A DNA stretch of 30,329 bases from JAWWPY01 sp964412845 (lineage in GTDB: Bacteria > Actinomycetota > Actinomycetes > Streptosporangiales > Streptosporangiaceae). Positions 14,831 to 20,772 of this stretch are shown piece after piece (position 1 is the stretch's first letter; the number at the start of each line of letters is the position of its first letter). The translations under genes and the position numbers were made by a program. The notes under the pieces were generated by a model that was not told the origin of the DNA, ran no database searches, and saw only the letters and a list, made by a program, of their open reading frames with translations. Location: assembly GCA_964412845.1 (NCBI GenBank), contig CAYPQM010000082.1:1-30329 (forward strand), given 5' to 3'.

Positions 14831-16018
14831 GTGTCCGGGATGCCCCGCGTCATCATCATGGGAGGCTCGCTCGGCGGCCTGACCGCGGCGCTGGTCCTCC
14901 GGGACGCCGACTGTGACGTCCGCGTGTTCGAGCGCTCCTCGTCCGCGCTGCGGGCCCGCGGCGCGGGCATCGCCGTCCTCGATGCGACGCTGCGCTACCT
15001 GACCGAGCGCGGTGGCTACCACCCGCAGGACATCTGCTCCGCCACCGGCTGGATCCGCTTCATGCGCGCCGACGGCAGCATCGAGCACGAACAGCCGCAC
15101 CGCTACCGGTTCTCCTCGTGGAACACGATGTACCGGTCCCTGCTCGGGCTGTTCGACGCCGGCCGGTACGTCCTGGGCCAGGAGGTGGTGGACATCGGAT
15201 CGGCTGGCGACGTAGCCAGCGTGGCCCTCGCCGACGGAACCCGCGCCGACGCGGACCTGCTGGTCTGCGCGGACGGGATCAGCTCGATGGCCCGGGCCAG
15301 GCTGCTACCGGAGGCCACGCCGTCGTACGCGGGATACGTCGCATGGCGCGGCACGCTGCCGGAGCGAAGCCTGCCGCCCGCTACCCGCGAGGCGCTCGGC
15401 GACGCGCTCACCTACCAGGTGCTGGAACACAGCCACATCCTGGTCTACCCCATCCCGGGCATGGACGGCTCGCTGACCGAAGGTGACCGCCTGATCAATA
15501 TCGTCTGGTACGTCAACGTGCCGGCCGGGCGCGAGCTTGACCAGCTCATGACCGGCCACGACGGGGTCAAGCGGGCCATCTCGCTGCCACCGGGCGCGGC
15601 CACCGCAGCCGCCGTCGGCCAGTTGCGTGATGCTGCGGCGGCATCCCTGGCCGGGCCGATCGCCGAGGTGGTCACCGCCATCGGCGAACCTTTCGTCCAG
15701 GTTATCTACGACATCGAGGTCCCCCGCATGGCATCTGGCCGGATCTGCCTGCTCGGTGACGCCGCGTTCGCCGTGCGGCCGCACGCGGCGGCGGGCACCG
15801 CCAAGGCCGCGGACGACGGATGGGCGCTCGCCGAGGAGCTCACGGCGGCCGGCGGGGATGTGCCCGGCGCGCTGGCCGCGTGGGAACGCCGCCAGCTGGA
15901 GGTTGGCCGGTCGCTGCTGGCCCGGACCCGGGAGATCGGCGACAGCTCGCAGTTCTCCGGCGGGTTCCGCCCCGGCGACCCGCGGCTCATCTTCGGCTTG
16001 CACGAACCTGGTCACTGA
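14831..16018 (+). CDS. FAD-dependent monooxygenase, 2,6-dihydroxypyridine 3-hydroxylase-like
   Basis: A 395-residue class A flavoprotein monooxygenase that should use NAD(P)H and O2 to hydroxylate an activated ring. The FAD motif MGGSLGGLTAALVLRDA (about 10-26) ends strand 2 with VFERS. A CADGISSMAR string carries the DG motif. GRICLLGDAAFAVRPHAAAG near 300-320 is the GD motif that contacts the flavin. GYVAWRG and IVWYVN segments recall 2,6-dihydroxypyridine 3-hydroxylase of nicotine degradation and related enzymes. The GTG start has a GGAGAGGAG site eight to ten bases upstream. The spacer before it holds three near-copies of CCCGCGG. It points to an aromatic or N-heteroaromatic substrate for the operon, at moderate confidence. 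Confidence 0.85.
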   Translation: MSGMPRVIIMGGSLGGLTAALVLRDADCDVRVFERSSSALRARGAGIAVLDATLRYLTERGGYHPQDICSATGWIRFMRADGSIEHEQPHRYRFSSWNTMYRSLLGLFDAGRYVLGQEVVDIGSAGDVASVALADGTRADADLLVCADGISSMARARLLPEATPSYAGYVAWRGTLPERSLPPATREALGDALTYQVLEHSHILVYPIPGMDGSLTEGDRLINIVWYVNVPAGRELDQLMTGHDGVKRAISLPPGAATAAAVGQLRDAAAASLAGPIAEVVTAIGEPFVQVIYDIEVPRMASGRICLLGDAAFAVRPHAAAGTAKAADDGWALAEELTAAGGDVPGALAAWERRQLEVGRSLLARTREIGDSSQFSGGFRPGDPRLIFGLHEPGH

Positions 16019-16049
16019 CACCCAGCCCGGACACCCCAAGGAGACGACA

Positions 16050-16454
16050 TTGGCCACCATCGTCAGCGAAGGCACGTTCGACCTTGCCGAGTACCGGGAT
16101 GAGCTGGCCGCGGCGCCGCGCAACCTCGATGTCGGCACCCGCCTGTGGTTCGAGAACGACCGGATCCGGGTGTGGGAGGTCCGGCTGCAACCGGGCGAGC
16201 GCGGCCCCTTCCACGCGCATACCCGCCGGTATTTCTGGACGGTGGTGGAGGGCGGCACCGGCCGCCAGCGCACCGCCGACGGGACAGTGATCACCCGCGA
16301 GTATCACGTCGGTGACACCAACTACTCCGAGCACAGCCAGGACGAGCCGATGATCCACGACTTTGAGAATGCCGGGGACCAGCCGATCCGGTTCGTCACG
16401 GTTGAACTGCTCGACCCTGCTGGCCCGGGGGCAACCCCCGGAACCCCCGGGTAG
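16050..16454 (+). CDS. cupin-domain protein
   Basis: A 134-residue small beta-barrel protein, last gene of the GntR operon. It starts at TTG (16050) with AAGGAG six bases upstream. Cupin motif 1 is recognisable as PGERGPFHAHTRRYFWTVVEGG (split about 59-80), with the two metal-binding histidines of HAH. The usual glutamate is not at its expected spacing, so metal binding is uncertain. Motif 2 lies in the SEHSQDEPMIHDFEN region. It may be a ring-modifying or isomerase-type enzyme, or a non-catalytic sensor. The last ten codons (GPGATPGTPG) are encoded by a GC-rich palindromic repeat that recurs near kamE, so the C-terminus may have been lengthened by that element. Confidence 0.75.
   Translation: MATIVSEGTFDLAEYRDELAAAPRNLDVGTRLWFENDRIRVWEVRLQPGERGPFHAHTRRYFWTVVEGGTGRQRTADGTVITREYHVGDTNYSEHSQDEPMIHDFENAGDQPIRFVTVELLDPAGPGATPGTPG
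16424..16451. repeat. GC-rich palindromic repeat, copy 1
   Basis: CCCGGGGGCAACCCCCGG followed by AACCCCCGGG. The core folds as GGGGG-CAA-CCCCC, with a second GGAACCCCC unit following. It matches the element at 17780-17809 apart from run length and one base in the loop. It lies within the last codons of the cupin gene and may act as its transcription terminator. Confidence 0.55.
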
Positions 16455-16476
16455 CACGACCTGCATTGCTAGTCCG

Positions 16477-16875
16477 TTACCCGGGCACCACCACGGTGCC
16501 GGCCGCGGTGACCACGACCAGGGGCTCGTCCAGCACCCGGGAGGCCGACGGACCGCGCTCCGGGTCGGCCCGGCAGACCACCCGCGCCTCGAAGGTGACC
16601 TCGCGGCTGCGCCGGCCGACCCGGGTCACGGTCGCGGTCGCCTCGATCACGTCCCCGGCCAGCACCGGCGCCCGGAACTGGACGTCGGAGTAGGCGGCGA
16701 ACAGCCCCTCGTCGCCGTCGGTCCGGATCGACAGTTCCGTGGCCACGTCACCGAACAGGCCGAGCACGTACGCGCCGTCCACCAGGTGCCCGCCGTAATG
16801 GGCATGGCTCGCGGGCACGTACCGGCGGTGCGTCACCCGCTGGCCCTCCTGCGCACCGCCGCCGGCCGGGCTCAT
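16477..16875 (-). CDS. kal: 3-aminobutyryl-CoA ammonia-lyase
   Basis: A 132-residue hotdog-fold enzyme that eliminates ammonia from L-3-aminobutyryl-CoA to give crotonyl-CoA, a late step of lysine fermentation. The AHYGGHLVDGA segment (25-35), FGDVATEL (41-48) and GDEGLFAAY (54-62) match what I recall of the Fusobacterium and Clostridium Kal proteins. The C-terminal DEPLVVVTAAGTVVVPG also fits. The N-terminus is about ten residues longer than typical. Its ATG overlaps the kamE stop by four bases (ATGA). Its position as last gene of a kam operon confirms the assignment over a generic hotdog thioesterase. It converges on the cupin gene with 22 bases between stops. Confidence 0.88.
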   Translation of the reverse strand: MSPAGGGAQEGQRVTHRRYVPASHAHYGGHLVDGAYVLGLFGDVATELSIRTDGDEGLFAAYSDVQFRAPVLAGDVIEATATVTRVGRRSREVTFEARVVCRADPERGPSASRVLDEPLVVVTAAGTVVVPG

Positions 16876-17738
16876 GCCGCCGCTCCGCCGGCCCCCGCGG
16901 GCGCAGCCGCCCGCCCAGCGTCCGCGGGCGCCGCGTCGCGAGCAGGACTCTCTGGCGCCGCGTCGCGGGCGGGCGGCGCCAGCGCGTGCACCAGGTAGCT
17001 GGCCACCTCACGGGGGGTGGTGCCGCGCCCGAAGATCTTGTCCACGCCAAGGTCCTGGGTCATCGCCGGATCAAACCGCGGGCCGCCCACCACGAGCAGC
17101 GGGACCCGCTCACCGCGGTACGTGGCCCGGAACGCGGAGGCAACCTCGCGGGCGCCTGCCAGATGTGCCTCCCGCTGTGAGACCACCTGGCTGACCAGTA
17201 CAGCGTCCGCGTGTTCGGCCCGCGCCCGGGCCACAAGCTTGTCTACGTCTACCTGGGCCCCGAGGTTCACCACCCGCATTTCCCGGTAATATTCCAGGCC
17301 CTTTTCCCCGGCATGCCCCTTTACGTTGAGGATCGCGTCGATGCCGACGGTATGCGCGTCAGTGCCGATGCAGGCGCCCAGCACGACCAGCTTGCGGCCC
17401 AGCCCGGCGCGGATCCGCAGGTTGACCTCCGCTGACGACAGCAGCGGGAATTCCCGCCTGGCCACGGTGACCGCGGACAGGTCGACCAGGTGGCTCACCC
17501 GGCCATAGACGATGAAGAAGGTGAAATCGGGCCCGATGCCCTTGGCGTGCACCACCATCGCCGGGTCCAGGCCCATCGCGGCGGCGAGCTGGTGCGCGGC
17601 CCCTTCGGCCCGCGCCCGCTCCTCTTCAGTACCAAACGGAACCGGCAGGGTGAATGACACTTGCACCCGCCCGTCCCCGGTGGCGTCACCGTAAGGACGT
17701 ATCACCTGGCCAGTCACGCTGGCCGCTGGCTCGGTCAT
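16872..17738 (-). CDS. kamE: lysine 5,6-aminomutase, beta subunit (B12- and PLP-binding)
   Basis: A 288-residue subunit of the adenosylcobalamin- and PLP-dependent mutase that moves the terminal amino group of (beta-)lysine from carbon 6 to 5. The stretch from G125-T-D-A-H129 to K140-G-H contains both key residues: H129 corresponds to the cobalamin lower ligand H133 and K140 to the PLP lysine K144 of the Clostridium sticklandii enzyme, with identical 11-residue spacing. A Rossmann-like B12 domain follows to about 250. The last ~35 residues are an Ala/Pro tail with a 9-residue duplication (PARDAAPES, PARDAAPAD). An open frame continues far upstream through kamD, but the ATG at 17738 with GGAAGG before it begins the conserved N-terminus. 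Coupled to kal and to the upstream 32-codon ORF by ATGA overlaps. Confidence 0.93.
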   Translation of the reverse strand: MTEPAASVTGQVIRPYGDATGDGRVQVSFTLPVPFGTEEERARAEGAAHQLAAAMGLDPAMVVHAKGIGPDFTFFIVYGRVSHLVDLSAVTVARREFPLLSSAEVNLRIRAGLGRKLVVLGACIGTDAHTVGIDAILNVKGHAGEKGLEYYREMRVVNLGAQVDVDKLVARARAEHADAVLVSQVVSQREAHLAGAREVASAFRATYRGERVPLLVVGGPRFDPAMTQDLGVDKIFGRGTTPREVASYLVHALAPPARDAAPESPARDAAPADAGRAAAPAGAGGAAA

Positions 17739-17833
17739 GACGCACCTTCCAGGATGTCCGTCGCAGGATTGCCCTGCTGTTCCGGGGGGCGACCCCCCGG
17801 AACCCCCCGCCAGAGCCGTCCGGGTCCGGTCAT
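17735..17833 (-). CDS. 32-codon ORF created at the kamD-kamE junction
   Basis: Its ATG overlaps the kamD stop as ATGA, and its own TGA overlaps the kamE ATG as ATGA. The 95-bp period plus the 4-bp overlap gives exactly 33 codons, so the frame links both genes. The product begins MTGPGRLWRGVPGG and ends with NPATDILEGAS, a copy of the last 11 residues of KamD. The same GGAAGG ribosome site precedes it. It probably serves to pass ribosomes from kamD to kamE rather than to make a functional peptide; no homologous function is known to me. Confidence 0.5.
   Translation of the reverse strand: MTGPGRLWRGVPGGRPPEQQGNPATDILEGAS
17780..17809. repeat. GC-rich palindromic repeat, copy 2
   Basis: TTCCGGGGGG-CGA-CCCCCCGGAA is a perfect 10-bp stem with a 3-nt loop, followed by CCCCCCG. 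It is the same element as at 16424-16451 with six-base rather than five-base runs. It sits inside the 32-codon ORF, so any RNA hairpin would form between kamD and kamE. Confidence 0.6.
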
Positions 17834-19386
17834 GACGCACCTTCCAGGATGTCCGTCGCAGGATTGAAGTAGCCGTCGGCGCGGGCGATGACGCCGTCCA
17901 GGCCCCGGCCGCCATCGGCCGGGCGGCGGGTGATGCCGAAGGTGCCGTCCGCGATCGCGCCGAGCAGCCCGTCGCGGCCGATCCGGCGCAGCAGGTCCAC
18001 CGCCTCGGCGAGTACCTGGTGCGCCCGCTGCTCGACGAACCCGCCGGGCGGCGGCCGGAAGTTCTCGCCCAGCCGGGCGGCGGCTCGTGCGACATACCGG
18101 ACATTCTCCAGGGCCAGGTCGCGGTCGGACAGGAAGGGGGTGTGGATGCCCTCGGTCATCATGCCGATGAGCAGGATCGACTGGTCTGTCATCACCCCGG
18201 CCAGGTTGAAGAACGCGTCCAGCAGGTACCCGGCGAATACGTTGCCGGTCATGTGCTTGGTCGGCGGCATGTACTTGAGCGGCGCGTTCGGGAAAAGCTC
18301 GCGGACCAGCTGGGCATGCGCGAGTTCCAGCACGAACGAGTCCGGCACCTCGGGATTGATCTCGAACGCGTGGCCGAGGCCGAGCTGGGAGTCGGCCAGG
18401 CCGGCCTCCTGGCCGAAGAACTCGTTCAGCAGCTGGCTGACCACCACGGTGTGCGCGGCGTCGACCGCATCGGCCGTGGTCAGGTAGTTGTCCTCGCCGG
18501 TGTTGATGACGATCCCGGCCCGGGCGTGCACCTGGCGGGAGAACCGCTGGTCGATGAAGGTGCGGCGGGGGTTGATATCGCGGAAGATGATCCCGTACAT
18601 GCAGTCGTTCAGCATCATGTCCAGGCGCTCAAGCCCGGCCAGCGCGGCGATTTCCGGCATGCACAGCCCGGACGCGTAGTTGGTCAGCCGGACGTACCGG
18701 CCCAGCTCGCGGGAGACGTCGTCGAGCGCCGCCCGCATCAGCCGGAAGTTCTCCCTGGTCGCATACGTTCCCGCGTAGCCCTCGCGGGTGGCGCCCTCGG
18801 GCACGTAGTCGAGCAGCGACTGGCCGGTGGACCGGATCACCGCGATGATGTCGGCGCCCTCCCGGGCGGCCGCCTGGGCCTGCGGGATGTCCTCGTAAAT
18901 GTCCCCGGTGGCGACGATCAGGTAGATCCACGGCTTGGCCGGCTCGGCGGTCTCGCGGATCATCGCGTCCCGCTCGGCGCGCCGGGCGTCGATGGTGGCG
19001 ATGCCCCGGCCGAGCGCAGCGCGGGCCGCGGCCCCCGCGGCGGTGGCATCCCGGCCCTCGGGCACGCGGAACTTCACCTTCCCGGCCGCCGCGTCGCGGG
19101 CCAGGGTGCGCAGGTCGGCGTAGTCCCCCGTCAGCAGCGCGTCCCAGGCAGGCAGGGCGACGCCGTGCTCCAGCCCGGCGCTCTCCCGCACGGCATCGGC
19201 AAGCCGGTTGACCCACGGCATGCCGTCGTCATCCGCGCCGTCCAGCCCGGCCAGGCGGAGGACGGCGCGTTCCACGGACACCGTCGTGTGTGTCCTGGCC
19301 AGCTCGACGATCGGCTGCCCGGCCGCTGCGGCCAGCTCACGGGCTTCGCGTACCAGCGCCGGGTCGAGCCCGAGTTTCGGCTCCAT
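17830..19386 (-). CDS. kamD: lysine 5,6-aminomutase, alpha subunit
   Basis: A 518-residue TIM-barrel catalytic subunit that pairs with KamE to isomerise beta-lysine to 3,5-diaminohexanoate or D-lysine to 2,5-diaminohexanoate. The N-terminus (EPKLGLDPALVREARELA, then HTTVSVERAVLRLAG) matches the known family start and length (516 residues in C. sticklandii). Other conserved strings are PWIYLIVATGDIYEDIPQAQ, VIRSTGQSLLDYVPEG, LTNYASGLCMPEI, DQRFSRQVHARAGIVINTGE and KYMPPTKHMTGN. Two start codons lie 18 and 21 bases upstream, but the ATG at 19386 has GGAGG five bases away and the family N-terminus. The gene follows kdd by 92 bases containing a hairpin. Requires KamE, adenosylcobalamin and PLP. 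Confidence 0.94.
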   Translation of the reverse strand: MEPKLGLDPALVREARELAAAAGQPIVELARTHTTVSVERAVLRLAGLDGADDDGMPWVNRLADAVRESAGLEHGVALPAWDALLTGDYADLRTLARDAAAGKVKFRVPEGRDATAAGAAARAALGRGIATIDARRAERDAMIRETAEPAKPWIYLIVATGDIYEDIPQAQAAAREGADIIAVIRSTGQSLLDYVPEGATREGYAGTYATRENFRLMRAALDDVSRELGRYVRLTNYASGLCMPEIAALAGLERLDMMLNDCMYGIIFRDINPRRTFIDQRFSRQVHARAGIVINTGEDNYLTTADAVDAAHTVVVSQLLNEFFGQEAGLADSQLGLGHAFEINPEVPDSFVLELAHAQLVRELFPNAPLKYMPPTKHMTGNVFAGYLLDAFFNLAGVMTDQSILLIGMMTEGIHTPFLSDRDLALENVRYVARAAARLGENFRPPPGGFVEQRAHQVLAEAVDLLRRIGRDGLLGAIADGTFGITRRPADGGRGLDGVIARADGYFNPATDILEGAS

Positions 19387-19434
19387 CACGTCCTCCGCGT
19401 CCATCACACGTACTCCGTCAGTTCTGCTCCACTG

Positions 19435-19475
19435 CGCGGTGCATTGGGCGCGTTGTGCGGGCCCAACGCACCGCG
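19435..19475 (-). terminator. intercistronic hairpin between kdd and kamD
   Basis: Arms 19435-19449 and 19461-19475 pair over 15 positions (on the minus-strand RNA all are canonical or G-U) around an 11-nt loop. It begins four bases after the kdd stop codon. With no U-tract it may be an attenuator or an RNA-stability element that sets kamD expression below kdd. Confidence 0.55.
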
Positions 19476-19478
19476 TTG

Positions 19479-20567
19479 TTACGTCCGGCGCTCGAAGATG
19501 CCGCGTACTCCCGGCTCGGCCCGGATCAGGCCGAGAGCCATCTGCGCATGTCCGGGGACATACCCATTGCCGATAAGCATCGTCACGTCCGCGGCCACGC
19601 CCTCCGCGCCGAGGGCCGCTGCGGTGAACGATGTCGCCATCGAGAAGAAGATGACGGTACCGCCCTGGGCCGTGGCCAGGACCGCGCCGCCCTCGCAGCC
19701 CGGCACGTCCACGCAGACCACCGTCACGTCGGCGGGCCCGCCCGCGCCCAGGACCGCGTCGGACAGCGCGACCGGGTCTCGTGCGTCCGCGATCACCACC
19801 CGGTCAGCGAGCCCGCTGCGGCGCAGCACGACCTCCTCCGCCTCAGTCGGCACCACCCCGATGACGGTGCCCGCCCCGGCCCGCCGGGCCGCGGCGGCAG
19901 ACAGCGAGCCGCTCTTGCCCGCTGCGCCGAGGATCGCCACGACCGGGCGGCCAGCGGCGCTGTCGGCCGGGCCGGCCGACCGGGTTAGCTCGCTGACCAC
20001 CCGGTGGGTGAGCGCCGGAGCTCCGCAGACATCCAGCACGGCGAGGGCCAGCGGGCCAGGCAGGTCATCGGGCAGCGGCACCGCGATCGACCGGCCGAAC
20101 AAGATCGCGTGCCCGCGGCAGGGCACCTGCTCGGAACGGCCGTCCCAGCTGGCCAGCCCGTCAGTGATGGCCAGCGGCGTGAGGCTCAGTGAGACGAGGG
20201 TGGCGATCCGGTCCCCGGCCGCCAGGCCGAGCGGAGACTGCGGGCCAGCCTCCTCGACAGTGCCGGTGAGCATCCCGCCGGACCCTGTCACCGGATTCTG
20301 CATCTTGCCGCGCTGCGCGATGATCTCCAGCACTGCGGCCCGCATGGCCTCGGCGCGGCCACGGCACGATTCGCGGAGCTGGCGGTAGGAGGCGGCGTCC
20401 AGATTCAGCCGGTCCACCGCGACCCGGACCTCATCCGGCCCGACCCGCGGGTCCGCGTCGAGCCGCCATGCCGCCTGGGGCAGTACTCCGGCCGGCTCCA
20501 GCACCCGGTGCAAGCCCAGGGCCGATACGGCACGGCGATCCTGGTGGCCGACTGTCGATGGGGTCAC
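19479..20567 (-). CDS. kdd: L-erythro-3,5-diaminohexanoate dehydrogenase
   Basis: A 362-residue NAD(P)-dependent oxidative deaminase converting 3,5-diaminohexanoate to 5-amino-3-oxohexanoate, the third step of lysine fermentation. The medium-chain-dehydrogenase-like fold has a diagnostic GKMQNPVTGSGGMLTGTVEE segment near 95-115, a nucleotide-binding VVAILGAAGKSGSLSAAA near 214-231, and a conserved C-terminal MLIGNGYVPGHAQMAL. Length fits known Kdd proteins (about 345). The start is GTG with a GAAGGA site eight bases upstream; a closer ATG leads straight to a stop. It is first in the minus-strand operon kdd-kamD-kamE-kal and divergent from kamA. Confidence 0.92.
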   Translation of the reverse strand: MTPSTVGHQDRRAVSALGLHRVLEPAGVLPQAAWRLDADPRVGPDEVRVAVDRLNLDAASYRQLRESCRGRAEAMRAAVLEIIAQRGKMQNPVTGSGGMLTGTVEEAGPQSPLGLAAGDRIATLVSLSLTPLAITDGLASWDGRSEQVPCRGHAILFGRSIAVPLPDDLPGPLALAVLDVCGAPALTHRVVSELTRSAGPADSAAGRPVVAILGAAGKSGSLSAAAARRAGAGTVIGVVPTEAEEVVLRRSGLADRVVIADARDPVALSDAVLGAGGPADVTVVCVDVPGCEGGAVLATAQGGTVIFFSMATSFTAAALGAEGVAADVTMLIGNGYVPGHAQMALGLIRAEPGVRGIFERRT

Positions 20568-20772
20568 GCCTGCATCCTTCCCGCCCCGGCTCGCCGCCGC
20601 ACGCTCGCCACGGGCCCGCTCGCCCGGGGGCCGCCGCCAGCCTGCGCCAGTTAGGCTGGGTTCAGCAAGTTTTCCTGTGATTAGCTACTCTGACACTAGC
20701 TTCTTCTTTAAGTGCTCCGGATGGAAGGCTATCGTGCTGTAAATAAGGGGCTGGAACGGGAAGGTGAGCGCC
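20568..20772. promoter_or_regulatory. divergent kdd/kamA promoter region
   Basis: About 200 bases between the two divergent starts. The middle (about 20660-20755) is much more AT-rich than anything else in this part of the window, as expected for promoters. It contains a small AGCTA-N9-TAGCT dyad and a TAAATAA stretch 25-30 bases before kamA. I cannot assign -10/-35 boxes with confidence. The kamA ribosome site is GGGAAGG at 20758-20764. Confidence 0.5.

Larger units (their letters stand above)
17732..17866. repeat. 40-bp perfect direct repeat flanking a 55-bp insert
   Basis: Copies at 17732-17771 and 17827-17866 are identical over 40 bp with period 95. Each contains the kamD 3' end (last 11 codons and TGA) and an ATG. 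The unique 55 bp between them contain the GC-rich palindrome at 17780-17809. This looks like a tandem duplication, or an insertion that duplicated its target, at what was probably a single kamD-kamE ATGA junction. Confidence 0.9.

Noticed and set aside
17739..18104. Upstream extension of kamE giving a 410-residue protein
   Set aside because: The extension runs through kamD in another frame, is Arg/Ser-rich noise, and the conserved KamE N-terminus begins at 17738 with a ribosome site.
18019..20388. 789-codon open frame on the plus strand antisense to kamD and kdd
   Set aside because: It overlaps two genes with clear family matches. Its product is low-complexity and without known motifs; long antisense frames are expected at this GC content.
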